Below are positions 7,495-15,451 of a DNA stretch of 24,732 bases, piece by piece. The DNA comes from CAIWHR01 sp040006895 (GTDB taxonomy: Bacteria > Pseudomonadota > Gammaproteobacteria > Burkholderiales > Casimicrobiaceae). The translations under genes were made by a program, and so were the position numbers. The notes under the pieces are model-generated. The model was not told where the DNA came from. It saw nothing but the letters and a program-made list of their open reading frames with translations, and searched no databases. Position 1 is the first letter of the stretch; every line of letters starts with the position of its first letter. The stretch lies in NCBI GenBank assembly GCA_040006895.1, contig JBDTWB010000043.1, positions 1 through 24,732 of the forward strand, in the 5' to 3' direction.

Positions 7495-8448
7495 TTAGGC
7501 GCGCTTGCGCTCGCGGGTCGTCTTGCGTTCACCGCCCGCCTCGTCCGCGCCGACGGAACGCTTGCGCGCCGTAGTCCGTGCGCCGCTGCTCGTCTTCGCG
7601 ACGGAGGCGGCGCGACGAGTCGCGCTGCCCTTTCCCTTGCCCTTGCCGTTATTCTTGTTGCGCAGGCTGTCCTGCAACAACGCCACCAGATCGACGACCT
7701 GGGCGCTCGGCCGCTTCTCCGCTTCCTTCGCAGGTTCCGGCACCAGTTCCGTCTCGCCGGCCTTCACCTTCTCGTCGACGCGCGCCAGGAGATCCTCGCG
7801 ATACGTATCGTGGTACTGAGTGGGATCCCACGCACCCGACATGCTTTCCACGAGCTTCAACGCCATGTCGATTTCCTTCTCCGACACACCGGCCGTCTTG
7901 ATCGAGGTTGATGGCACATCGAAGCTTGCCGTGTCGCGGATCTCGTCGGCGTAACGCAGCGTGTTGAGCACCAGAAACCCTGCGTGGGCGATGACGGCGG
8001 CCAGATGCTGCTTGGTCGCGATGACGACGCTGGCGACAGCGGCACGATTGGCGCGCTTCATCGTTTCCCGCAAGAGCGCATACGCTTTCTCGCCACGCTT
8101 GCCCGGCACCAGGTAGTAGGGAGTATCGAAGAACAGCGGCGGGATCTCCTCGCGGTCGACAAAGGCCAGGATCTCCACCGTCTGGGTCGCGACGGGATTG
8201 GCACGCTTGAAGTCCTCCGTGCCGAGCACGACGTAATGGCCGGCTTCGTACTCGTAGCCCTTGACGATGTCGTCCTTCGGCACCTCCTTGCCGGTACTCT
8301 TGTTGTAGCGCTTGTAACCCACCGGACTCATCGTGCGCTTGTCGAGCCACGTGAGGTCGAGTGTATTGGTCTGCGCCGCCGGATGGAGCTCGACGGGCAC
8401 GTTCACGAGGCCGAAAGAAATGGCCCCTTTCCATAGCGCGCGCGGCAT
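7495..8448 (-). CDS. ku: Ku, DNA end-binding protein of bacterial NHEJ
   Basis: The ATG at 8448 is preceded by GGGAGAAAGAC on the minus strand, and the product starts in the family-typical way, MPRALWKGAISFGLVNVPV. Length is 317 residues. The Ku core (about 1-255) carries the usual runs, such as VGYKRYNKSTGKEV, YYLVPGKRGEKAYALLRE, LRYADEIRD and WDPTQYHDTY. Residues after about 260 are a Lys/Arg/Gly/Ala-rich tail with KGKGKG and ARKRS runs, as in Ku proteins with extended DNA-binding tails. Ku forms a ring dimer on double-strand ends and recruits LigD. Here its partner survives only as a fragment downstream, so a functional LigD would have to be encoded elsewhere. Confidence 0.95.
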   Translation of the reverse strand: MPRALWKGAISFGLVNVPVELHPAAQTNTLDLTWLDKRTMSPVGYKRYNKSTGKEVPKDDIVKGYEYEAGHYVVLGTEDFKRANPVATQTVEILAFVDREEIPPLFFDTPYYLVPGKRGEKAYALLRETMKRANRAAVASVVIATKQHLAAVIAHAGFLVLNTLRYADEIRDTASFDVPSTSIKTAGVSEKEIDMALKLVESMSGAWDPTQYHDTYREDLLARVDEKVKAGETELVPEPAKEAEKRPSAQVVDLVALLQDSLRNKNNGKGKGKGSATRRAASVAKTSSGARTTARKRSVGADEAGGERKTTRERKRA

Positions 8449-8685
8449 GTCTTTCTCCCAAATTACCGAGCAGCGGGTAAGGCTTGCGCGAAGCGCGGCC
8501 ACCCGATCGCGTCCCCGCAGGGGTCAGCAGGATTCGTGCCGCGAAACCCGCGGTGCTCCCCAGCGGAGTCTGGAACGGTTGGAATGGTGCTCGCGAGCCA
8601 CGGTTCTCCGCGAGGCGGGCGGCTGCGCCGGTACGCGCCCGAGGTCGTCCGCAGCGGCGCGGGCAGTGCGCTGCACTCAACCGTG

Positions 8686-9112
8686 CTACCCGCCCTCCGG
8701 CACGCCGCGCGTGATCTCCGCGCTGTTCGCCCACACCGGGCGTAGCACGTCACGCAGTGCCGCCAGCAATGCGCGGGCGCACTGTCGCGTCGCCGGAGAA
8801 TAGTGGCAGACGTAGCAATCGATGGCTACGAACCCGGCGTGGGGCCACGTATGGATGGCAGATGGGCGTCGGAAAGGATCACCGTGCCATCACGCCCTCC
8901 GGTTCGAACTGCTCGAAGACGTGGGAAACGACGTCGAAGCCGGACTCGCGGGCAAGTTGCAGGCACACCTGCCGCAAGCGATCCGATCGTCGGATCGTCT
9001 CCGAGCGTGGGCAGCCATACCATTCGCCCAGGATGTGCAAGCCCTGGACGGGCGCCCGGGAGCGCAGATGCAGGACGTCCACGGGGGGAATGGTCAGAGC
9101 GGACGCCTTCAT
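8686..9112 (-). pseudogene. speD: SpeD-like (S-adenosylmethionine decarboxylase family) gene, two frameshifts, cleavage site altered
   Basis: From an ATG at 9112 (GGGAG upstream) the minus strand reads GLHILGEWYGC, then LRQVCLQLARESGFDVVSHVFEQFEPEGV, then stops. The family continues in the next frame as GTVILSDAHL, and in the third as AIHTWPHAGFVAIDCYVC to a TAG at 8686. Adding one G near 8886-8888 and one near 8857-8861 restores a protein of about 142 residues, the usual bacterial SpeD length. In SpeD the motif LAESHLSIHTWPE contains the Glu-Ser self-cleavage site that makes the pyruvoyl cofactor. Here it reads LSDAHL-AIHTWP, with Asp-Ala in place of Glu-Ser. Even an unbroken version would not form the cofactor. 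It is either a pseudogene or, if the shifts are sequencing errors, a non-decarboxylating paralogue. Confidence 0.7.
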
Positions 9113-9147
9113 GCGCGACGCTCCCTATCGCCATGGCGAGAAATCAT
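9109..9147 (-). CDS. Possible 12-codon leader peptide coupled to the SpeD-like gene
   Basis: An ATG at 9147 is preceded by GAGGAGG, the strongest ribosome site in this neighbourhood, and encodes MISRHGDRERRA followed by TGA. Its stop overlaps the start of the SpeD-like gene as ATGA (9109-9112). This arrangement is typical of translational coupling. The peptide is Arg-rich. No homology is claimed, and it could also be a chance short frame or a former alternative start region. Confidence 0.35.
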   Translation of the reverse strand: MISRHGDRERRA

Positions 9148-9192
9148 GATGCCTCCTCGATCGGTCGGGGCGCATGCGCCGCACCCGCTTTT

Positions 9193-9221
9193 GTTGTACC
9201 CCACACCTGCGGGCAAGTCGA
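9193..9221 (-). promoter_or_regulatory. Weak candidate sigma-70 promoter for the SpeD-like gene
   Basis: On the minus strand, TCGACT (9221-9216) and TACAAC (9198-9193) are separated by 17 bases, each matching four of six consensus positions. Transcription would start roughly 40 bases before the leader ORF. Support is weak in GC-rich DNA. Confidence 0.25.
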
Positions 9222-9348
9222 GCCGGTAAACTCTTGACCGAACCCCCATTTGCCGGCGCGGGGCGACGGCTGGCAGTATCAGTCGCTGCGGGATCGGGTT
9301 CATGACGCGCCGCGCAATCCGTGCCGGCAGGCGCGGACCCCTGCAACC

Positions 9349-10224
9349 ATGACTCTCAATCCCCTCATCTGGATCGGTCTTGCCGGAGTCGACCCCGACG
9401 ACAATGTTCGCGCGCGTCGCTGGCAGCAGCGCCTGCACGGGATCATGATCGGCATCGCCCTCCTCGCCCTGCCGGCCTACCTCCTCGATTCGGCGAGCAC
9501 GCATCCGGCCTTCAGCCGCGCTGCGTGGGTCCTCGACGGTGTGATCTTTTGCGCATTCCTGTTCGAAACGGTGTGGATGCTGCACGTGACCAGCCATCCC
9601 CTCCGTTACCTGCTTGAGAACTGGCTCAACCTGCTGATCCTGATCGGCGCTGGCGCGAGCGCCTTCGGCGCGGCGACGGAATGGGTCGCAATCCTGCGGG
9701 TGGCACGGATTGCGGTTGGGAGCCTGGTGCTCGTGCGCGCCCTGTCGGAGTTCCGTGTCCTTTTCACCCGACGCGGAGCACCGCTCCTGGTCGGGGCGGC
9801 GTGCATGTTCATGTTGATCTCGGGAGGCGTGCTGTATTGGCTCGAGCCGACCATCGGCAGCTACTGGGACGGGCTGTGGCTGGCGTTCGTCACGGGCACC
9901 ACCATCGGCTACGGCGATCTCGTGCCGACGGCGGCATCGGCGCGGGTGTTCGCAGTGCTCGTCGCTGTGGTCGGCGTCGCGCTGATGACGCTTTTCACCG
10001 CCAACGTCGTCGCGTTCTTCATCGGCCGTGACAATGTGCCTCGCGATAACCGCGACGCCGCGGTCGACGCGCCCGACGCGAGGGCCGCCGAAGCGAGAGC
10101 CCACTTTGGCGAGGTTCACAAGGAACTGCGCCATCTGCGTGGCGAGATCGCCGCCCTGCGCGCCGCGATCGAGGATGGTCCGGGCAGGAAACCTACCGAC
10201 CCCCGCCGCGGTCTCAAGGACTGA
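9349..10224 (+). CDS. Voltage-gated-like potassium channel
   Basis: The ATG at 9349 starts a 291-residue protein without a clear ribosome site; upstream in-frame codons are not protein-like. About six hydrophobic helices are visible: about 33-47, 61-78, 92-110, an Arg-bearing fourth segment (113-139, R117, R120, R130, R136), then 146-165 and 198-226 flanking a pore loop. The pore carries the K+ selectivity filter TTIGYGD (184-190). Residues 245-275 form a likely cytoplasmic coiled coil (EARAHFGEVHKELRHLRGEI), which may aid tetramer assembly. The predicted role is K+ conductance across the inner membrane. It is a single gene, facing away from the SpeD-like gene. Confidence 0.9.
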   Translation: MTLNPLIWIGLAGVDPDDNVRARRWQQRLHGIMIGIALLALPAYLLDSASTHPAFSRAAWVLDGVIFCAFLFETVWMLHVTSHPLRYLLENWLNLLILIGAGASAFGAATEWVAILRVARIAVGSLVLVRALSEFRVLFTRRGAPLLVGAACMFMLISGGVLYWLEPTIGSYWDGLWLAFVTGTTIGYGDLVPTAASARVFAVLVAVVGVALMTLFTANVVAFFIGRDNVPRDNRDAAVDAPDARAAEARAHFGEVHKELRHLRGEIAALRAAIEDGPGRKPTDPRRGLKD

Positions 10225-10463
10225 ACCGCTGGGCGAGCGCGTTCGGCGGCTCGCGTGGGGGGTGGCCCGCGCCGCGACACGGTATGGCATGGCAGGCGTG
10301 GAGACCACCCGCATGCGCCGTGGCCGGGTCGTTGCCGTTGCCGCCGCCGCAAGCCCTGCGCCGGGGCGTGCCGCCGCCCATGTCCGGCCGCAGGCGGCAT
10401 CAACCCGTTCCCCCAGCCGCCACGGCTCGTTGCTTCGCCTTCACTCATCTTCACCTCGTGAAC

Positions 10464-11030
10464 ATGTACATACCTCCCCCCGGGCATTCCATGGCGCCAA
10501 ATTTCGACGATCCGCTGGGGATGCTGCGCGCCTGCCATCGGCGCATGGAAAAGCAGCTTGCGACACTCGAGCGCCTGCAACGACACGTGCCGGAGCATGG
10601 CTGTGACGACGATGCGCGTGCCGCCGCGCGGGCAGTGATGCGCTATTTCGACACCGCTGCGGTGCAACACCATGCCGACGAGGAGAACAGCCTCTTTCCA
10701 CGACTCGTAGCGACGCGGGATTCCGCGGCGGCGCTGGTCGCGCAACTGCACGCCGAGCATGCCACGCTGACTTTGCAATGGGCCCACCTGCGGCCTCTGC
10801 TGGCGGGCATCGCCACGGGCGAACGCGCCAATCTGTCGGCGCACGACGTCGCGGTCTTTCGGGGCACCTACGACGGGCACATGGGCCGCGAGGAAGCGGA
10901 ACTGCTGCCGATGGCGGAGGAAATCCTCGATGCGACCACCCTCGCCGCGATCGGTGCGGAAATGGCCGCCCGCCGCCGGCCTGTCGGGGCCAGTGCAACG
11001 CCTGCCGAAGGTCGTTCCAGGGCCGGCTGA
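10464..11030 (+). CDS. Second hemerythrin-like domain protein
   Basis: The product has 188 residues from the ATG at 10464; a second ATG at 10491 (MAPNFDDPLG) is an equally plausible start, and neither has a good ribosome site. Residues 15-165 fit a hemerythrin-like helical domain: H25 in ACHRRMEK, H69/H70 with E74 in QHHADEENSLFP, H96/H99 in LHAEHATL, and H139 with E143 in GHMGREEAELL. Such domains bind iron and sense or bind oxygen species. Unlike the hemerythrin protein at 186-1175 it lacks the long basic tail. It follows the channel gene by 239 bases and is probably a separate unit. Confidence 0.8.
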   Translation: MYIPPPGHSMAPNFDDPLGMLRACHRRMEKQLATLERLQRHVPEHGCDDDARAAARAVMRYFDTAAVQHHADEENSLFPRLVATRDSAAALVAQLHAEHATLTLQWAHLRPLLAGIATGERANLSAHDVAVFRGTYDGHMGREEAELLPMAEEILDATTLAAIGAEMAARRRPVGASATPAEGRSRAG

Positions 11031-11441
11031 CGCGCCGCGACGAAGCCGGCGGCAACGATCGCGCCCGCGGCTGCGGCACGATGACCGCTCGCCTTCATAG
11101 CTTCGCCCTTGCCAGCTCCTGCCGCGCAGGAAGCGGTCGATGGGGTCGATGCTGCCGTTGCCGCGTAGCGCGCGCAACGCTCGAGGCACATGCAAGCCGG
11201 GCGCGGCCAACTGGCATGGGGTCGCATTGCACGCCACGACATGCGAACCGCGTGAAGGCGAACCGCAGCGAGCGCCGTGCGCTCCACCTCGCGGCTCGCA
11301 TGCTGCGGGCACCTACCGCTCCGGGGCAACGCCAGCGCGAGGGCAGTGCCGAGCAGCAAGGAGCCGCCGGCCGCGCTACAGTAGGGGACTCGTCCTTCAA
11401 CCCGCGTGGCGCCTTCGCGCCCAAGCCGCCGAGACCCGACC
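11031..11441. other. Gap without a supported gene
   Basis: No recognisable protein was found in these 411 bases. Minus-strand frames contain a hydrophobic stretch (GGSLLLGTALALALP near 11350) and a short ATG frame near 11100 with GGAG upstream, but neither continues into anything identifiable. A decayed gene is possible, not demonstrated. Confidence 0.35.
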
Positions 11442-12260
11442 ATGAAACAGCTCCAGCTTGCCGGCTACCAGGCCAGGCATTTTTCCTACGCCGTGTCCGG
11501 GAGTGTCGCCACCATCATGCTGTCCCGACCCGAGCGCAAGAATCCCCTCACTTTCGAGGCATACGGCGAGTTGCGTGACCTGTTCCGCGACCTCGCGTAC
11601 GCGACCGATGTCAAGGCCGTGGTCTTTACCGGCGCAGCGGGCAACTTCTGCTCCGGCGGCGACGTGCACGAAATCATCGGCCCGCTGGTGGAGATGGACA
11701 TGACCGGCTTGCTGCGCTTCACCCGCATGACCGGGGACCTGGTCAAGGCAATGCGCGCTTGCCCGCAGCCGATCATCGCCGCGATCGACGGCGTATGCAC
11801 CGGCGCAGGCGCACTCATCGCCTGCGCGTCGGACCTGCGGATCGCAACGCGACGCAGCAAGCTCGCCTTCCTGTTCGTGCGCGTGGGCCTGTCCGCCGCC
11901 GACATGGGGGCCTGCACGCTGCTGCCACGGCTTATCGGCCTGTCGCGCGCCGCGGACCTGCTCTACACCGGACGCGTGGTCGACGGCGAGGAAGCGGAAC
12001 GCATGGGCTTCCACAATCGGCTGGTCGAGCCCGACCGCCTGCTCGAAGAAGCCGCCACACTCGCGCGCAGCCTTGCCGCCGGGCCGAGCTTCGCCCATGC
12101 GATGACCAAGACCATGCTCTGGCAGGAATGGAGCGCGGGTCTGGGCGAATGCATCGAAGCCGAGGCCCAGGCACAGGCAATCTGCATGCAGACCGAGGAC
12201 TTCCGGCGTGCCTATCACGCCTTCGTGGCCAAGGAGAAGCCGGCGTTCCAGGGCAACTAG
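11442..12260 (+). CDS. Enoyl-CoA hydratase/isomerase (crotonase) family protein
   Basis: The product is 272 residues, normal for a crotonase monomer. CoA/oxyanion-hole segments are clear: FCSGGDVHE (69-77) and GVCTGAGALIACASDLRIA (117-135). The two glutamates of classical enoyl-CoA hydratases are not conserved. The segment equivalent to QPEILLGTIPGAGG reads FVRVGLSAADMGAC (145-158), and the second Glu is replaced by Asp (D172 in AADLLYTG). The enzyme is thus probably not a standard hydratase; D154 is a candidate acid/base. It may act on an aromatic or alicyclic CoA thioester, given the benzoyl-CoA locus nearby, but it is convergent with, not part of, that operon. Confidence 0.85.
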   Translation: MKQLQLAGYQARHFSYAVSGSVATIMLSRPERKNPLTFEAYGELRDLFRDLAYATDVKAVVFTGAAGNFCSGGDVHEIIGPLVEMDMTGLLRFTRMTGDLVKAMRACPQPIIAAIDGVCTGAGALIACASDLRIATRRSKLAFLFVRVGLSAADMGACTLLPRLIGLSRAADLLYTGRVVDGEEAERMGFHNRLVEPDRLLEEAATLARSLAAGPSFAHAMTKTMLWQEWSAGLGECIEAEAQAQAICMQTEDFRRAYHAFVAKEKPAFQGN

Positions 12261-12301
12261 CGGCTCGTCGGCCGGGCCCCACGGCCGCGGCACCTTCAAG
12301 G

Positions 12302-13428
12302 TCAGCGCATGACCGGCATTCCCCGCAGCATCGCCACGAGCTCGGCTTGGCGGTTCGCACCGGTCTTGGCGTAGATCGACCTGATCTGCGAGCGCGCCGT
12401 CGCGACGCTGGTGCGACCGGCCTTGAGGATATCGTCGGGGACCGACCTTCGGCCAGCGCCACGGCGATCCGCGATTCGGTCGGCGTGAGACCGAACATGG
12501 CCGCGACGATGAACGGCTCGAGTCGCGTCTGCAGTCGCGGATCGTGAATCACGATGAGCCGCCACCGAACGTTCCCATGCTGGCCTGCGGCCGGAGCGCC
12601 ATCGCGTAGACGCCCACCCGGGGTCCGTTCGTTGCGCCGGAAATCCGCGGGAATCGCCGCGTCGGCAGACTATCGGGCGAACCGTCTTCCGACAAGCGGA
12701 GCTCGCGCAGGGCCACGATCAGCTCGCGGTCGGCGGTCGGGTCGCATGCGACCAGCGTGCCGGCTGCTTCGGCAAGGTGGCTCTGGCCGCCATCGAGCCA
12801 CCCTTCCGCGGCGTGATTGCGCAACTCGATATGCCGCTGCGCATCGACCACGAACATCGGATAGCCGAACTGGTTGATCAGCAACGCCCCCGGCGTCCCC
12901 TCCTTGGCCTGGGTGGCGAGGTGCAGATAGATCTCGATCGCCTGGACAAGGTGCACCCGGACCTGCGCAGGATGGCCATTGCCGCGGGATCGAGCGGCTG
13001 GTTGCCCACACCCCGGTGCGCGCCGAACACCACCACGAGATCATCCCGCTCGACCAGCTTGGTCGCGCTCACGTAGCGGCCGCCATACGGAATCAGGAAT
13101 TCCTGATAGAAGCGATCGCGCGCGACGAAGGCTTCGTCGAAGACCTCGTGACAATGCATCCAGGCGCCGGGGGCCAACGCCATCACGGGCGCAAGGCGTG
13201 GACTCAGCGCGTAGTCCTTGCGAACGTAATCCAGCCGGGCGAGCAACGCGGCGCCGCCTGCCTCGTGCCCGAACAGCATGGTTTTCCTCCGCCGATGCAC
13301 GCCCAGGAGCTGGACCGCCCAGAGGTCGAGCATCTCGACGAGCGGAAGGACGCTCCCTCCCACGACATGCGACCGGCGGCGGCGTTGTAGAGGTCAGCGA
13401 TGAGCTGATCAAGACCCGGCGCTTCCGT
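12302..13428 (-). pseudogene. LuxR-type (HTH) transcriptional regulator with four frameshifts
   Basis: Read leftward, one protein runs across several frames: DQLIADLYNAAAGRMSWEGA, then LPLVEMLDLWAVQLLGV to MAILR, then VHLVQAIEIYLHLATQ to MGTFGGG, then IVIHDPRLQTRLEPF and GLTPTESRIAVALAEGRSP, then DDILKAGRTSVATARSQIRSIYAKTGANRQAELVAML. The last part is a LuxR-type DNA-binding domain, and the whole resembles the roughly 370-residue solo LuxR regulators common in Burkholderiales. Breaks lie near 13348, 12967, 12558 and 12437-12440, each repaired by one added base in a short homopolymer or GC run. At the expected start, GGAGG is followed by ACG (13428-13426) rather than ATG. Either a pseudogene or a sequence with indel errors. 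Confidence 0.72.
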
Positions 13429-13566
13429 CCGTCCTCCGTGCTGACGTCCGCCCGTCAGCGAATGGACTATGCAAGACGCGATCCCGACCGCGCATACGGA
13501 TCGCCAAGTCGCAGCGCGGCCTGTCGCACGGATACGACAGTCGACCACGATCGCTCCCCCGAGTCA

Positions 13567-13582
13567 TACCCCATTTGGGGTA
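13567..13582. promoter_or_regulatory. Perfect palindromic operator candidate TACCCCA-TT-TGGGGTA
   Basis: Seven-base arms flank a 2-base centre in the spacer between the alpha/beta hydrolase stop (13646) and the broken LuxR-type gene start (near 13428). The symmetry and length fit a dimeric regulator site. The position, about 140 bases upstream of the regulator gene, suggests an operator for that gene, possibly autoregulatory. No other copy was noticed in the window. Confidence 0.45.
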
Positions 13583-13645
13583 CGGAGGTTCAGGGGCCGG
13601 AGACGGCGTCCGTTCGAGGACCGCGGACGTGCCGTGGCGATGGGA

Positions 13646-14449
13646 TCAGGAATGCTCGCGGCCGCCGATGCGAGCGCAGAACCGCATGATCGCCGCTGTC
13701 ACCGCCTCCTGCTGGTCGCGGTGCGGCGAATGCCGGCAGTTTTCGAGCGCGAGGATCTCGACGTCCGCCACCGTGCAGGCAATCCGGTGCACCTGCCCCA
13801 TGGTGCCGTACTCGTCATCACGGCCCTGGATCGCGAACACCGGACATTCGATCGCCGGCAGGCAGCCCTCGATGTTCCAGGCGCGAAATTCCGGGTGGAG
13901 CCAGATGTCGTTCCAGCCCCGAAACGCCGAGTCGACATCGGCGTGGTAGCGCGCCAGGCGTGCGCGCAAGTCGGTCGTCGCATACGCCTCGCGGGCTGCC
14001 TCGATGCTGCGGATCGAGATGTCCTCGACCATCACGTGCGGCGCCATCGCCACCACTCCGCCTACGGGCCGTACCTGCGCCCCGGCGTGGATGAGCGCAA
14101 TGGACGCGCCGTCGCTGTGGCCGATCAGAATGGGCTCGGGCACGTCCAGCACATCGAGTAGTTCCGGCAGGACAATCAACGCCTCGTCATGCATGTACCG
14201 CACGTTCCGCGGCGCGTTGAGCGGGTCGGAACGTCCATAGCCATGGCGCGAGTACGCAATCACCTCGCTGCCCGTGGCATGGGCAAGTCGCTCGGGAAAA
14301 TCGCGCCACATCGCCACCGACCCGAGTCCTTCGTGCAGCAGCACGAGCACGGGCACACCGGATCGGCCGCGGCCGATCCGCTCGACCTCGAGGCGGTGAC
14401 CGCCGGCGTGCACGAACGATCGGGCGGGAACGGCCGGGGCCGCGCTCAT
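13646..14449 (-). CDS. Alpha/beta hydrolase of the benzoate operon
   Basis: The ATG at 14449 has an ideal GGGAGG ribosome site; an in-frame upstream start at 14476 is rejected for this reason. The product is 267 residues. The oxyanion segment is HEGLGS (39-44), the nucleophile elbow GHSDG (110-114, S112), the acid is D211 or D212 in QGRDDEYG, and the base is H240 or H243 in CRHSPH. It is the last gene of the leftward ligase-transporter series, 200 bases after livF. Hydrolases are common in box loci and could act as a thioesterase or lactonase that relieves CoA-ester or epoxide by-products. The substrate is not deducible from sequence. Confidence 0.85.
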   Translation of the reverse strand: MSAAPAVPARSFVHAGGHRLEVERIGRGRSGVPVLVLLHEGLGSVAMWRDFPERLAHATGSEVIAYSRHGYGRSDPLNAPRNVRYMHDEALIVLPELLDVLDVPEPILIGHSDGASIALIHAGAQVRPVGGVVAMAPHVMVEDISIRSIEAAREAYATTDLRARLARYHADVDSAFRGWNDIWLHPEFRAWNIEGCLPAIECPVFAIQGRDDEYGTMGQVHRIACTVADVEILALENCRHSPHRDQQEAVTAAIMRFCARIGGREHS

Positions 14450-14628
14450 CGATACCTCCCCGCGGTCGGCACCCATCGGCAGCGCCGCTCCAGCGGATCG
14501 CCATCGCCTGCCCGAGCACAGGGGCGATCGACGCGCGCGAACTCGTGACCGGTTTCGGCGACGGTTGCGTCGGCCCGGGTCGGAGTCCTCATGGCCCCGG
14601 CAACGCCACGGCGCTCGATGGCGGCAGC

Positions 14629-14640
14629 GTCCGTACGGAC
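14629..14640. repeat. 12-bp perfect palindrome after livF
   Basis: GTCCGTACGGAC is fully self-complementary and lies 10 bases past the livF stop on the minus strand, in the 200-base spacer before the hydrolase gene. It may be a protein site or a small mRNA structure; there is no T-run. No gene is seen in the spacer. Confidence 0.3.
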
Positions 14641-14649
14641 ATGCACGCG

Positions 14650-15363
14650 TCAGACTCCGAGATGCCGGTGCAGAACTTCCGGCTGCGCGAGCAGGCTCGT
14701 GCTGTCGGCCTCGAACACCACGCGGCCCTTCACGAGAATGACGTTCCGGTCCGACACGGCAGTCACCGCGGCGTAGTTCTTGTCGACCAGCAGGGTCGCG
14801 ATGCCGTGCTCGCGGATCTCGCCGATGATGCGCCAGATCTCGCGGGCGATCTGCGGCGCGAGGCCCTCGGTGGCCTCATCCAGGATAAGCAGGTCGGGAT
14901 TGGTCAGCAGCGCGCGGCCAATGGTGAGAATTTGCTGCTCGCCGCCGGAGAGTTGCGCGCCACCGTGATCGAGTCGTTGCTGCAGGCGGGGAAAGGTCGC
15001 CAGCACCCGATCCAGGGTCCAATCGCGTTTGCCGTCGGTTCCGGCGCGCGCAGCCATCACCAGGTTCTCGCGCACGGTGAGGTTGGGAAAGATGCCCCGG
15101 CCCTCGGGTACATAGGCAATGCCCTGGCGGGCGATCAGGTAGGGCTCGGCACCGGTCATCGGCGTTCCGCAGACGAACACCTCGCCGTGGCGCGGCTTCA
15201 CCAGACCGAGCATGGCGCGGATCAGGGTGCTCTTGCCCATGCCGTTGCGGCCCATCAAGCCCACGGTCTCGCCGCGGTCGATGCGGAAGTCGATGCCATG
15301 CAGGATGTGACTGGCGCCGTAGAAGGCATGGAGCTCGCGGGCCTCGAGGATCGCTTCACTCAT
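14650..15363 (-). CDS. livF: Branched-chain/aromatic ABC transporter ATP-binding protein, LivF type
   Basis: The product has 237 residues, the normal LivF length. Walker A is GRNGMGKST (38-46), the Q-loop region is near YVPEGRGIFPNLTVREN (84-100), the ABC signature is LSGGEQQ (138-144) and Walker B is LLILDE (158-163). The EGRGIF motif and absence of the long LivG insert mark it as the LivF subunit. It pairs with LivG to power the LivH/LivM channel. It lies 88 bases from livG, the largest gap among the transporter genes. Confidence 0.93.
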   Translation of the reverse strand: MSEAILEARELHAFYGASHILHGIDFRIDRGETVGLMGRNGMGKSTLIRAMLGLVKPRHGEVFVCGTPMTGAEPYLIARQGIAYVPEGRGIFPNLTVRENLVMAARAGTDGKRDWTLDRVLATFPRLQQRLDHGGAQLSGGEQQILTIGRALLTNPDLLILDEATEGLAPQIAREIWRIIGEIREHGIATLLVDKNYAAVTAVSDRNVILVKGRVVFEADSTSLLAQPEVLHRHLGV

Positions 15364-15451
15364 GCCACGTGCCTCGCGGCCGCGCGTTGAGTGCCGTCGC
15401 CGGCATCGTGACCGCGCTTTTGAATGCTATGTAATCTGCCATTCATCCGCG

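Noticed and set aside
9233..9283. TTGACC upstream of the channel gene as a -35 element
   Set aside because: No acceptable -10 hexamer lies 16-18 bases downstream.
11095..11424. A 109-codon minus-strand frame in the gap before the crotonase gene
   Set aside because: No ribosome site, no recognisable domain, and composition as expected of chance GC-rich frames.
15364..15451. TGAATG and CATTCA as an inverted repeat between livG and livF
   Set aside because: Only six paired bases with a long, uneven centre; not convincing as an operator or hairpin.
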